DNA from: Chloroflexota bacterium
Lineage (GTDB): Bacteria; Chloroflexota; Anaerolineae; Anaerolineales; Anaerolineaceae
Reading direction: 5' to 3'
Length of the DNA stretch: 64,000 nt
Assembly: GCA_004347695.1 (NCBI GenBank)
Contig: SLTK01000004.1
Span: 81,735-145,734 of the forward strand
Positions 27,001-34,582 of this stretch are shown here, piece after piece; within the stretch, counting starts at the first letter, position 1; every line of letters starts with the position of its first letter. The notes below the pieces were generated by a model that worked only from the letters and a program-made list of their open reading frames with translations, ran no database searches and was not told where the DNA came from. The translations under genes and the position numbers were made by a program.

Positions 27001-29218
27001 TTAGCAAACCTGATTGCTCAAGATTTGGAGAAGTAATGCGCCATCCACGTTTGAGATCACGGTAGATTCTGTATCCTAAAACCTCACGTAAGGCGCGGTC
27101 AGTTTCGGCCTTCTGAGCAAAGCGAACTTCAGGATCGCTGGCATAGTACTCGACTGGAAGGTCTAAAGATTGAAAAACCTTCATCGTCAAGACATCATGA
27201 GAAATTCCTGTTTGCTCGTTAGCTTTCACCGCTCGATACAAGGCTGAACGCAACAACGCAATTTCTACGAAATCATTAAAATGGCCAGCTTGTAGCGATG
27301 CGTCCTGACGGTTATCGGTGAAGCTGAGAAGTTTTCTAGCCTTTGGCTGCAAGTCCTGATCATTTCTCAACCGACGAATTAGGGACATACTGAGAATGGT
27401 TGTATCTGTGGAGCGACCACCCGAACTGAGTTCGGTAAGTTTTGCAAAATCAGAGGATTGGCGAGCTCCATAAGACACTCCGCAATGGAGGCAGAAGCGG
27501 AAAGGTGCTTTCAAATAAGCTACCCGTTGACCCGTTTCACCTTTTTTCCCATCCGGACTGATCCTGACTACTTCGGGTAGGTTTTTACGTTGGCTTTTCT
27601 TGATTGCCAACTCACCATTACTTTCTTCAAGCCAATCATCTGGAAGGCGGTCAATAGCATCATAATTATCTTCTGGCCAGGGATTATCCTGGTTTAGGTA
27701 GAGAAATCCTGGTTCACCACCATCGGAATCTCTGTTTTCGTTAAGCTCGCGCGGTAGAAATAGCTCAGATCCACTTTCATGATCTCTAGTCCGCCGAACA
27801 ACGTAATACTCTTGGCCGCACTCACGGCAAAAAGCCAGGGGTAGTAATACCTTTTCTCGTTCCCCAGGAACGAATTTTTGTCCATATACGGTGATGTGAC
27901 GATCCGCTTCTGCTTCAATTGATGCATAAACCGTATCTCCACGGCTTATGAACTGATGTAAGCGGAACGCAAAAGCTGGAAAATTTGTCTCCGGATTAGC
28001 AATCGAATACCCTTTCAATAGAATAGCCTGAAGCGCATGAACGCAAATTTCTTCTGGCAATCCGGTAAGGAGACTTAATTCATGCCCAGCCCCGTCGTTA
28101 CCTGTTAGGCTTTTTGGAAGGGCGCGTACCAGGCGACCGCTTTCTTTATCAGTCCTTAATCCAAGTCTGCTCTCGACCCAGCTTTCCAGGGGGTGGTGAG
28201 TAAACTCGTCATACGTGTTTGGCAAATCGAGATTTTGGATACTCGATTTAAGTTCAGAAATAAATAACTCATCAGTAAGTAGATTCTCTTTTGTTGCCCG
28301 ACGAAGAGTTTCTCCAATAACACTTTCAGCATGAACTGTATCCCCAAATAATATTGATGCAACATTGGCAACTTCAACACGTTGCTGTTCCAGGCTACCT
28401 GCACCTGCAAGAGTAGCTGATGTGCCGATACACTGTAAGTGGTTGGCATGTAAAGCTTCTCGCACTCGCCGGACGAGCATTGATACATCTGCTCCCTGGC
28501 GTCCTCTGTAAGTATGCAACTCATCAAGCACCAGGAATCTCAATCCTTGCGCAGCATTAACCAGAGTCTTTCGCTCTTCAGGGCGAGTCAAGATCAATTC
28601 CAACATGACATAGTTAGTCAACAAGATGTCTGGTGGATTCGACATGATGCGGTTTTTTTCCTGGTCATTTTCCTGACCGGTATACCGTTCAAAGGTGACT
28701 GGGCCTTTTCCATCTGAAAAACCGTATTTAAGGAATTTCTCTAATTCGCCTTTCTGACTATTCGCCAGCGCATTCATCGGATACACGATGATTGCTTGAA
28801 TTCCTTTGCCACTCCCATTGCGCAGTACGTAATCAACTATTGGGATGATGTATGCGAGACTTTTTCCAGATCCAGTTCCTGTTGTAAGAATATAGTTTCG
28901 ACCTTCTCGGGCCGTTCGAATGGCATCTTCCTGATGCTTGTGCAAACGTAACGGCTGACCGAAATCATCAGGTGCTTGTTTGCGACGAAATATCCTTTTA
29001 CACTCTTTGTGTAATACGCCTTCATTGCTAAGGTCATCTATCCATTTTCCAGGTTCAAAGGTGGGGTTTAGTTGAATCAGAGGATCCGGCCATAACAAAC
29101 CCTGTTCTATACTCTGATCTACGTAGTCCTTGATTTTTGGATCACGTATTCGAATAAAACTGGAAATGTAAGAAGAATAATCTTGAATTAGTGAGCTGCG
29201 AAGGTCAAATACATTCAT
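24029..29218 (-). CDS. DUF1998 DEAD/DEAH helicase fused to a DUF559/Vsr-like nuclease
   Basis: A 1729-residue protein. Walker A is TTGTGSGKSLAYI near 110-118, motif II is DELH near 229, motif VI is QRSGRAGRSG near 1017. A four-cysteine zinc site (CPIC, CERC) lies near 1306. The DUF1998 end with CYDCLMSYYNQ lies near 1570. The last 90 residues (RPDFFYEQEHAAIYVDG and YTVIRFD) match a Vsr/DUF559 PD-(D/E)XK-type domain. In DISARM the helicase (DrmA) and DUF1998 (DrmB) are separate proteins; Druantia DruE joins them. Here both are joined and a nuclease is added. It heads an operon with a small gene, a SNF2 helicase and a methylase, probably as the DNA-processing arm. Confidence 0.85.
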   Translation of the reverse strand: MNVFDLRSSLIQDYSSYISSFIRIRDPKIKDYVDQSIEQGLLWPDPLIQLNPTFEPGKWIDDLSNEGVLHKECKRIFRRKQAPDDFGQPLRLHKHQEDAIRTAREGRNYILTTGTGSGKSLAYIIPIVDYVLRNGSGKGIQAIIVYPMNALANSQKGELEKFLKYGFSDGKGPVTFERYTGQENDQEKNRIMSNPPDILLTNYVMLELILTRPEERKTLVNAAQGLRFLVLDELHTYRGRQGADVSMLVRRVREALHANHLQCIGTSATLAGAGSLEQQRVEVANVASILFGDTVHAESVIGETLRRATKENLLTDELFISELKSSIQNLDLPNTYDEFTHHPLESWVESRLGLRTDKESGRLVRALPKSLTGNDGAGHELSLLTGLPEEICVHALQAILLKGYSIANPETNFPAFAFRLHQFISRGDTVYASIEAEADRHITVYGQKFVPGEREKVLLPLAFCRECGQEYYVVRRTRDHESGSELFLPRELNENRDSDGGEPGFLYLNQDNPWPEDNYDAIDRLPDDWLEESNGELAIKKSQRKNLPEVVRISPDGKKGETGQRVAYLKAPFRFCLHCGVSYGARQSSDFAKLTELSSGGRSTDTTILSMSLIRRLRNDQDLQPKARKLLSFTDNRQDASLQAGHFNDFVEIALLRSALYRAVKANEQTGISHDVLTMKVFQSLDLPVEYYASDPEVRFAQKAETDRALREVLGYRIYRDLKRGWRITSPNLEQSGLLRIEYASLDELCAAEDVWRDTHEVLTSATPETRIRIAKVLLDYMRRELAIKVTYLDQGAQESLRQLSSQRLIAPWAMDENEILEHSSILFPRRKLGDQDEYGGNLYLSPRGGYGQFLRRNTTFPEYHDHISLDDTEEIIDQILNSLRIAGLVEKVVDEKNDVGHKPGYQLLASGMIWKVGEGQLAFHDPIRVPRMPDGGGKTNEFFVNFYQTVEKQVLGIEAREHTAQVPSAQREERETRFRTGELPILYCSPTMELGVDISELNAVNMRNVPPTPANYAQRSGRAGRSGQPAMVFTYCTIGSPHDQYYFKRPGLMVSGAVTPPRIDMTNEDLIRSHVQAIWLAESGLSLGASLKDLLDLSDSSKLSCLDFVQDALNSQGNRAKAKPKAYAALSDIESELIQTDWWNENWLDSVLSQIDLQFNQACERWRNLYRAAMNQLEVQHKIIKDASRSIQDKRQAERLYQEAKSQLELLTEAENIVQSDFYSYRYFASEGFLPGYSFPRLPLSAYIPARRIRSQDDEFLSRPRFLAISEFGPRSIIYHEGSRYIINKVNLPVSDTGEGFAVLRAKQCPICGYLHPITNGDGLDRCERCGSLLEAPMNNLFRLQNVSTKRRDRISSDEEERLRQGYELRTAIRFADHGGVISARNAEIHFQGKLIGKLTYGNSATLWRINLGWRRRANPQQYGFILDTERGYWARKEDDQTTLEADDPMSPRTMRVVPFVEDHKNCLLFEPSEGLELEQMASLQAALKNAVQVEYQLEDSEVAAEPLPSGDERHSILFYESAEGGAGVLRRLVDDPGAFARVAAQALQVCHFDPQTSEDLRHAPSAKEDCEAACYDCLMSYYNQMDHRHLDRQTIKKYLMQCSQSTSTSSPQTISRAEHCQHLLNLCQSDLEREWLTFIEKSNLRLPSHAQLLLETCHTRPDFFYEQEHAAIYVDGPHHIYPERQQRDQIQKDCMEDTGYTVIRFDLLESWGKVIEKYPSVFGLLGS

Positions 29219-29295
29219 GTAATCCCCCTATTGGGTTAATTCTCAAGATGCAATGTGTGTTGAAAGTATCTATTCATAACATCATTACCTTTTAT

Positions 29296-29502
29296 CTAGG
29301 TCTGATTTGAAGCAGGCTTGTTTGGTGGAACTGATCTTTCATCCAACCAGTTATCTATTGTTTCTTTTCTAAATCGCCAATGCCTTCCAACTTTTTGGCA
29401 TGGTATTTTTCCATCCTGCGCAAGTTTATAAAGTGTGGAGAGAGGTATGCGAAGGTATTTTGATGCTTCTTCAATCGTTAGTACTTGTGGAAAGTCGTCC
29501 AT
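29296..29502 (-). CDS. Excisionase-type HTH protein heading the DISARM-like operon
   Basis: A 68-residue protein with an excisionase/MerR-like helix-turn-helix: TIEEASKYLRIPLSTLYKLA, then GRHWRFRKETIDNWL. A paralog lies at 38616 directly before hsdR. It sits 77 bases upstream of the DUF1998 helicase on the same strand, and a 10-bp inverted repeat lies just ahead of its own start. That layout fits an autoregulated repressor of the defence operon better than a recombination factor. The alternative, an excisionase for one of the element integrases, cannot be excluded. Confidence 0.75.
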   Translation of the reverse strand: MDDFPQVLTIEEASKYLRIPLSTLYKLAQDGKIPCQKVGRHWRFRKETIDNWLDERSVPPNKPASNQT

Positions 29503-29525
29503 AGTACCTTCTTTAAAATCAAAAG

Positions 29526-29554
29526 AATGAGTATAAAGAAATTATATACTCATT
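29526..29554. promoter_or_regulatory. Inverted repeat upstream of the HTH gene (candidate operator)
   Basis: AATGAGTATA at 29526-29535 and TATACTCATT at 29545-29554 form a perfect 10-bp inverted repeat with a nine-base spacer. It is 24 bases ahead of the HTH start and lies in its promoter region, so it is a good candidate for binding by that protein. Confidence 0.5.
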
Positions 29555-29593
29555 ATTGATAGTTGCTAATCAAATAAGCTTAGAAAATCGAGA

Positions 29594-30010
29594 TTATTGT
29601 TCTGGATTTGGCGTAATGCCCCATTTGGTAAATTTAGCACTGAGTATTCCCCCTGCATCCGGCGAACTAGCTGAGATACCCTTCACTTTCATTTCATTTT
29701 CTGCTTCCCAAAGTGCCTGAGCCAGGCGACTGCGAAACTCACCATGCAAATGAGAAAAGGCATGATAAATTATCATTAATTCAGGATCCACTACAGGAAG
29801 ACCAAGGATTGAATAAACCTCGGTTCCGAGTGTCCCCGCAATACTCAGAATTTCTGGTCCTTCAGGTAAAAACTCACCATGCAACCAACCTAATACCTTG
29901 GAAGGTGGATAGCCTAACAAATCACAAAAGGCTATGAAATCTTCCTCTCCCGCCTGGGATCGGCTCCATCGTTTGTACGCTCTGTTAAACCAGGCCGGAA
30001 AGTTGGACAT
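29594..30010 (-). CDS. Hypothetical protein with an HTH-like N-terminus
   Basis: A 138-residue protein. Residues 25-60 (EDFIAFCDLLGYPPSKVLGWLHGE) could be a divergent Cro/XRE-type helix-turn-helix, as the order of short helices and a GWLxGE-like turn suggests. The C-terminal half is helical with no known motif. It lies on the minus strand between two other small regulators, so it probably belongs to the control region of element A. No partner gene overlaps it. The function is unknown. Confidence 0.5.
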   Translation of the reverse strand: MSNFPAWFNRAYKRWSRSQAGEEDFIAFCDLLGYPPSKVLGWLHGEFLPEGPEILSIAGTLGTEVYSILGLPVVDPELMIIYHAFSHLHGEFRSRLAQALWEAENEMKVKGISASSPDAGGILSAKFTKWGITPNPEQ

Positions 30011-30125
30011 GTGGCTTTACTTTTCAAGGATTGCGATGTGGAACATGAAAAATATGTTCGCCTCTAATCATATAATATTTTCTTCAATCTGACAACGAAT
30101 CCCCCTTCATATCATCAGATCATCT

Positions 30126-30563
30126 TTACCGTGCCTGATCCTCCTGTTTATCATGGACCGGGCTTGTTTCAAAAGGATCGCACAATCCTAATTGGCCCGC
30201 CATTGCCATCATCTGATCACGGCTATCTGTACCAAATTTCTTTTTCAAAGCACGGATATGTAATCGAATGGTCGCTTCGGTCAACCCAAGTTTTAGCGCG
30301 ATTTGATCTGGCGAATACGCCCTCGCCAGTAGTTGTAAAACGCTGATCTGCCGCTCGGACAATGCCGGCGCTTTTCTTTTTGGCTTGGGAGGCTGACCAG
30401 CGAGAACAATCAAACCATTAACCTGCACTTCTGGGCAATCATCCAGCGCGTAACCAGGCACATTTCCGCCATCCCGGATGATCTTTACCAAATCCTGAAC
30501 GTCTTCGACCACATTTTGGTAAAGAACAGATCCTTCATCATTGATAACCACAATGGATGGCAT
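30126..30563 (-). CDS. LuxR-type HTH regulator
   Basis: A 145-residue protein with a C-terminal LuxR/FixJ-type DNA-binding domain: ALSERQISVLQLLARAYSPD, then IALKLGLTEATIRLHIRALKKKFG. The N-terminal 65 residues (PSIVVINDEGSVLYQN and VKIIRDGG) have a small alpha/beta look, too short for a receiver domain. It should be a transcription factor of the element. The genes to its right on the plus strand (30919 onward) are divergent, with about 350 bases between, so it may control either side. Confidence 0.7.
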   Translation of the reverse strand: MPSIVVINDEGSVLYQNVVEDVQDLVKIIRDGGNVPGYALDDCPEVQVNGLIVLAGQPPKPKRKAPALSERQISVLQLLARAYSPDQIALKLGLTEATIRLHIRALKKKFGTDSRDQMMAMAGQLGLCDPFETSPVHDKQEDQAR

Positions 30564-30918
30564 CGAAGCAATCCTCCCCTATGTTGATCTGCAAAAATGA
30601 CTGAAAACGCATAAATCCCCCCTGAACAAGCATGCATCTATCCAGAGAGGACCTTGTGGTTGATTGTATAAGTGGGATTTGGTCATTCTAGAGTCGTATG
30701 CGCAAGTGAGGTAACAGTAGATAATTTGAGGGTTTATATTAGAACATCTGTTCAGTAAAATTATAGGCGAGATTATCTTATTGTGCAAGTATAAGAAGGA
30801 AAAATCTATATATCAATTTCGATAGGTATCAAGACCCTTAACCCTATCGAAATTAATAGATTGAGGTAGCTCAGTCCGGGTGTTATCCTACTCGTAACTC
30901 TTTTGGAAAGGATCGCTA
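30564..30918. promoter_or_regulatory. Intergenic region with a 12-bp inverted repeat
   Basis: A 355-base gap between divergent genes. It holds a perfect inverted repeat, AATTTCGATAGG at 30815-30826 and CCTATCGAAATT at 30843-30854 with a 16-base spacer, 65 bases ahead of the gene at 30919. This could be an operator or a recombinase site. No open frame of note is present; the rest is AT-rich. Confidence 0.5.
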
Positions 30919-31413
30919 ATGAACACCTGCTTACTTTCAAAATCAGAAAAACCGCAGAATACCAGGCTTATCGCGCAGCTTGAAACCATTCAAGAAGACT
31001 TGCCCCGCTTATTCGGGTACGTATCTCAGCTTTCAGATTTACCGATTGAACAGCTAGACTCTCTTCAAATCGAAGACCAAGTAGACGAGATCCATAATAG
31101 TCTGAAACGATTTGAGGCTCGCTGCATGGCAAACAGAGTACTGACAAATGATGATGAGTTTGCACAAGAGGCAAGCGATGTGACTGAACTAATGCCACCA
31201 CAATCAACCGGTGATTGGAGCACTGTGCGACGCGAAGCAAAACGCGCCAACAAACTGGCTAGTCAATTGACTGAAGCAATCAGAAAAATTCGCACTGGTT
31301 TAGGCGAGAACCAAGATACCGGCGTAATCCCAGAAGATATCCTTCAGATCAAACAAGCTATTAGAAATGGTATCAGCGATTTTGGGTCAGATGACCTGCT
31401 GATTCATGGATAA
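30919..31413 (+). CDS. Hypothetical helical protein at the head of the integration module
   Basis: A 164-residue mainly helical, acidic protein that I do not recognise. The ATG follows a ggaaagga ribosome site. Residues 90-130 (WSTVRREAKRANKLASQLTE) look like a coiled coil. It lies 34 bases upstream of the HTH/zinc-finger gene and the tyrosine recombinase, on the same strand, so it is part of the integration module of element A. No counterpart is seen before the equivalent genes in element B. Confidence 0.55.
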   Translation: MNTCLLSKSEKPQNTRLIAQLETIQEDLPRLFGYVSQLSDLPIEQLDSLQIEDQVDEIHNSLKRFEARCMANRVLTNDDEFAQEASDVTELMPPQSTGDWSTVRREAKRANKLASQLTEAIRKIRTGLGENQDTGVIPEDILQIKQAIRNGISDFGSDDLLIHG

Positions 31414-31447
31414 AGTACAAAACACTATTTCTTAGGAGTATCGTTGG

Positions 31448-31864
31448 ATGGAAGTCAGAATTCACCGGACTAAATTACCTCATAACGTCATCATTAAAGC
31501 ACCAGGATTATTGCCAATGTTGTATACCCCGCGTGAAATATGTGAAGAGCTGGATATTGCTGAAAGCACATTGCGAGATTGGTTGCAGATTGATGTTCCC
31601 CACCAAAGAGATAACCGCAATCGGATTTGGATCAACGGGGAAGAGTTTGCCAGATGGGTCAACAACCAACGTAAACCCAAAGTGACAAATAGGCTAAATG
31701 AAGACGAAGCTTATTGTATGCGTTGTAACCAGGTATCCAAATTACTTTCTCCTCAGATTCAACCAATCAAGGGAAACCTTGTCTTAATCAAAGGCACCTG
31801 TGCAAACTGTGGGGCCGTTATCAATCGTGGAGCCCATCGTGATCGAACGCCAGAACTATCTTAA
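31448..31864 (+). CDS. HTH plus zinc-ribbon protein of the integration module (element A copy)
   Basis: A 138-residue protein. The N-terminal half has a MerR/excisionase-like helix-turn-helix (MLYTPREICEELDIAESTLR, then WINGEEFARWV). The C-terminal half has two CxxC pairs (CMRCN near 96, CANCG near 122), a zinc ribbon. A close paralog with the same layout lies at 62563. The end overlaps the start of the tyrosine recombinase by 26 bases. It is a likely accessory DNA-binding factor for recombination. The DNA-binding call is good; the exact job is inferred. Confidence 0.7.
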   Translation: MEVRIHRTKLPHNVIIKAPGLLPMLYTPREICEELDIAESTLRDWLQIDVPHQRDNRNRIWINGEEFARWVNNQRKPKVTNRLNEDEAYCMRCNQVSKLLSPQIQPIKGNLVLIKGTCANCGAVINRGAHRDRTPELS

Positions 31865-32933
31865 AGTTAAAGAACATCTCAAGTACCTCGAGGAAGTTCT
31901 GCAGTTGAACCAGTCCTCCGTTGAACGCTATCGCTTTTATTTACGTCATCTACTGCTTTGGGCGGATGATCAGAATTTCCGCATGGTGCAGACGATTCGT
32001 CCGACCCTCCCGTCCTATTTAGCTTCATTACCAGGTAAGGAAGGAAAAGGAACCCTGGCCAGCGCATCCCAAAAGAAGATCATTGACTCAAGCAAACGCT
32101 TTTTTCGTTGGGCAAAGGTTACATATCCCCGCGAAATGAACAATCTTCCTATTTCATGGATTGATACTCTACGGAGACCACGCTTACCACAAATTTCTTC
32201 CGAGCATGTTTTTGTTTCTCTGGATGAAATCCAGAAATTAATCACTACCCCTGTTCCCGAAGATAGCTTGGCCTTACTACGTGATAAAGCAGCTGCTGCC
32301 ATGCTCTTCCTATCCGGTATGCGTGCCAGTGCATTTACCACATTACCTATCGAGGCTGTTGATCTTGAAAACTTGAGACTTCGCCAATGGCCAGAACTGG
32401 GTGTTCATACCAAGAATGGAAAGAAGGCAACTACTTTCCTGTTGAACATTCCTGAAGTGCTTGTGCCGATCCGCCAGTGGGATACTTTCGTTCGAAAGTC
32501 ACTCCCGGGCTCAAGTCCCTGGTATGCACCGATTGCACATTCCTGGGGAGATCAGTTTCTTTCCCAGGATGAACCTGGAAAGACGCGTTCTCAAGCGCTT
32601 CAAAAACGCCTCGAGTTGTTGTTCTCCATCGCAAACCTTGAATTCAAATCACCTCACAAATTTCGGCATGGACACGCCGTGTACGGGTTACTTCATGCCC
32701 AGACCATGGCGGATTACAAAGCGGTTTCCATGAATCTGATGCACGAGAGTATCGAGATCACTGACAGTACATACGCTCCTATGCTTTCTTCTGATGTTCA
32801 AGAGCGTATTGCCGGGCTGTCTGGGAAGGCGATGTCCACGCCGGGTGATGAGCTTGAGGTCTTCCTTAATAAGCTTGATCGAGAAAGCCAGAAAAAGGCA
32901 TTGATGTTTATCGCAGGAAAGTTGGCTCAATGA
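31839..32933 (+). CDS. Tyrosine recombinase (element A, full length)
   Basis: About 364 residues. The frame opens at a GTG at 31800, but the GTG at 31839 has gtggag six bases upstream, and the paralog at 62966 starts at the same point (ERQNYLKVK versus NRQNYLKVK), so I chose it. An N-terminal SAM-like DNA-binding part is followed by the catalytic domain: GMRASAF (Arg I), PHKFRHGHAVYG (HxxR box) and SMNLMHESIEITDSTYAPM (His and nucleophilic Tyr). It ends 11 bases from the convergent integrase at 32945. Two tyrosine recombinases side by side may act together or in different steps. Confidence 0.78.
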   Translation: MIERQNYLKVKEHLKYLEEVLQLNQSSVERYRFYLRHLLLWADDQNFRMVQTIRPTLPSYLASLPGKEGKGTLASASQKKIIDSSKRFFRWAKVTYPREMNNLPISWIDTLRRPRLPQISSEHVFVSLDEIQKLITTPVPEDSLALLRDKAAAAMLFLSGMRASAFTTLPIEAVDLENLRLRQWPELGVHTKNGKKATTFLLNIPEVLVPIRQWDTFVRKSLPGSSPWYAPIAHSWGDQFLSQDEPGKTRSQALQKRLELLFSIANLEFKSPHKFRHGHAVYGLLHAQTMADYKAVSMNLMHESIEITDSTYAPMLSSDVQERIAGLSGKAMSTPGDELEVFLNKLDRESQKKALMFIAGKLAQ

Positions 32934-32944
32934 AGATTTCCTGG

Positions 32945-33958
32945 TTACAGACGCATATTATCAGCTGGACTGGCTTTGCGATGCGCTTGCTCCACATCCA
33001 CTTCGGCTATCTGGGCATAGTGGCGTACCATATCAAGCGAACCATGTCCCAGAAGCGATTGGAGGGTAAAAACATCTCCTCCAGAGCGCAGGTAGGTGAT
33101 GGCGAAGGTATGCCTGAATTTATGCGGATAAGCTTTCTTGATTTCTGCCCGGTCTCCCAACCGATTGATCAAGACACGCAAACTGTCCTTGTTGAAAGCT
33201 CGATCCGCATGGCTGATGAAGAGTGGGGCATCGGTATCGTCCCCATCTTCTCGGCTGGCAAGATAACGCCAAACCGCTTTTCGTGCAACCTTACCCAGGT
33301 ACACCGTGCGTCCTTTACCGCCTTTCGCGCCACCTGCCACTCCGTGACGAATGGTGACCTTTCCGGTCTTGAGATCCACATCGTTGATGATCAGAGAACA
33401 CAACTCAGTTGCTCGCAATCCAGTGTCCAGCAACATCAATACAATCGCCTGGTCGCGGTTGGAACTTGGCCGGCGCATTACAAACTTCTTCCTTTCCTCA
33501 GTCTGCGATTCGCGGGAATAGACACACGCCTTGAGGATTTTTTCAACGTCTTCTTTGGAAAATGTTTCAACAGGATGTTTTTGAAACTTCGGGGCAGTGA
33601 TTTCTTTAGCGGGATTGGGGAACTTGAACTCCACCTGCAGCCATCCGAAAAAGGATCGAAACGTTACCCACACATTTCGGATGGATTTGGCGGACAGCGG
33701 CTCGGAGCTTCCGTTCCAACGCCTCGGTTTATATTCGGTTCTCAACCAGGCCATGTATCCGGTCAAGTCGGAAGATTGAATTTCCGATACCTCTCGATCT
33801 CCGATGTATTTCAACCAATGACCAAGAGTGAACTCATAGGAGGTAATTGTGCGTTGGCTTAATCCCTCTGCTGTTTTGAATTTAAGGAAGCCATCGATGG
33901 CTTTGGCTAAGGAAAGTGAAACTTTGGATTTTGACGTACCCGGCGAACTGCGGTTCAT
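32945..33958 (-). CDS. int: XerD-like tyrosine integrase of element A
   Basis: About 337 residues. The frame is open to 34120, but the ATG at 33958 is preceded by ggagga at the right spacing, and the upstream part runs through the tRNA remnant. It has a SAM-like N-terminal domain (TITSYEFTLGHWLKYIGD) and the catalytic set: DTGLRATELCSL (Arg I), PHKFRHTFAITYL (HxxR) and LLGHGSLDMVRHYAQI (His, Tyr). It starts 91 bases from the 3' fragment of a tRNA gene, the classic place for an element integrase beside its attachment site. A close homolog is cut by the right window edge. Confidence 0.88.
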   Translation of the reverse strand: MNRSSPGTSKSKVSLSLAKAIDGFLKFKTAEGLSQRTITSYEFTLGHWLKYIGDREVSEIQSSDLTGYMAWLRTEYKPRRWNGSSEPLSAKSIRNVWVTFRSFFGWLQVEFKFPNPAKEITAPKFQKHPVETFSKEDVEKILKACVYSRESQTEERKKFVMRRPSSNRDQAIVLMLLDTGLRATELCSLIINDVDLKTGKVTIRHGVAGGAKGGKGRTVYLGKVARKAVWRYLASREDGDDTDAPLFISHADRAFNKDSLRVLINRLGDRAEIKKAYPHKFRHTFAITYLRSGGDVFTLQSLLGHGSLDMVRHYAQIAEVDVEQAHRKASPADNMRL

Positions 33959-34013
33959 AAGAAATTCCTCCATTTTTGGAAAAATGTCTACCGCTGTGCG
34001 CCAGGCTAACGAA

Positions 34014-34040
34014 AAACCAGAGCCCGACGGACTCTGGTTT
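34014..34040 (-). terminator. Hairpin terminator behind the tRNA fragment
   Basis: AAACCAGAG and CTCTGGTTT pair around a nine-base loop. Read on the minus strand it follows the tRNA 3' end by 8 bases and is followed by T residues. This is the normal terminator of a tRNA gene, retained next to the att site. Confidence 0.7.
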
Positions 34041-34048
34041 GACTTTAG

Positions 34049-34090
34049 TAGCGGGGAGTGGATTCGAACCACTGACCTCCGGGTTATGAG
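34049..34090 (-). tRNA. 3' half of a tRNA (CAT anticodon loop): attachment-site remnant, not a full gene
   Basis: Read on the minus strand, this begins with the anticodon loop CTCATAA, continues with the stem end, the variable loop, the T arm (GGTTCGAATCC) and an acceptor strand ending in CCCCGCTA. The sequence before the loop does not form the 5' stem, the D arm or the acceptor 5' strand. It is thus a displaced 3' end, as left by integration into a tRNA-Met-type gene. Element A's integrase lies to its left and element B to its right. Confidence 0.8.
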
Positions 34091-34582
34091 AGATTTTCCT
34101 GGTTTCGGAGCGTTTTTCACTCAGGCTCCGCATTTTAGCCTGGCCTGAGGGACGCTCTTCTGAAGGGGCCGGAGGATCTTTGGTTACGAGTTATTAGACG
34201 TATGATAGCGACTTTTTATGACAGGGTCAAGTAGTAGTTTTTTCGCGACCCGGAGGACGATGGTTGAATTTTGATGAATGAACGTCCTCTTTTTGAAGAA
34301 CTTTTGTGAAATAGAAAAATCCTTAAGATTTGAGGCCGTTTGATTCTGTCAAAGCCTGGGGGTCTCTGGTTGATTAAAAGATCAAACAATTATTTCCGAG
34401 AACAATCCAATATTGAAATTCGATTAAAGCGCCCCTTTTTCGACTTGGATCCTAAATAATTAATTTGAGTTCGGCGATTTTTTGGGCTTTACCCTTTGCA
34501 TTCAAGGCTGCAGTGGTTATTTTAAAGAGGATTAAATCGGACCATAGGAAAAATTCTCAAAACCTGCAGGGACTCAGTTTAG
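34091..34582. other. Gene-free left end of element B
   Basis: About 490 bases without a supported gene. Some inverted segments occur near 34100-34145 (CAGGCT and AGCCTG), which could be integrase arm sites. The rest is AT-rich with no promoter that I can assign. The position, next to the tRNA fragment, fits an element end. Confidence 0.5.

Noticed and set aside
17278..29218. A BREX system, because of the large phase-variable methylase
   Set aside because: No PglZ, BrxC, BrxL or Lon-like gene is present; the partners are a DUF1998 helicase and a SNF2 helicase.
32930..33862. A 310-residue plus-strand open frame
   Set aside because: It lies entirely antisense to the integrase at 32945, which has all catalytic motifs. 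The plus-strand translation has no recognisable motif.
33959..34120. A longer N-terminus of the integrase reaching into the tRNA fragment
   Set aside because: The upstream residues derive from the tRNA and its terminator. The start at 33958 has the ribosome site.
34049..34148. A complete tRNA gene on the minus strand
   Set aside because: Only the anticodon loop and the 3' half are present. The sequence before the loop does not form the anticodon 5' stem, the D arm or the acceptor 5' strand.
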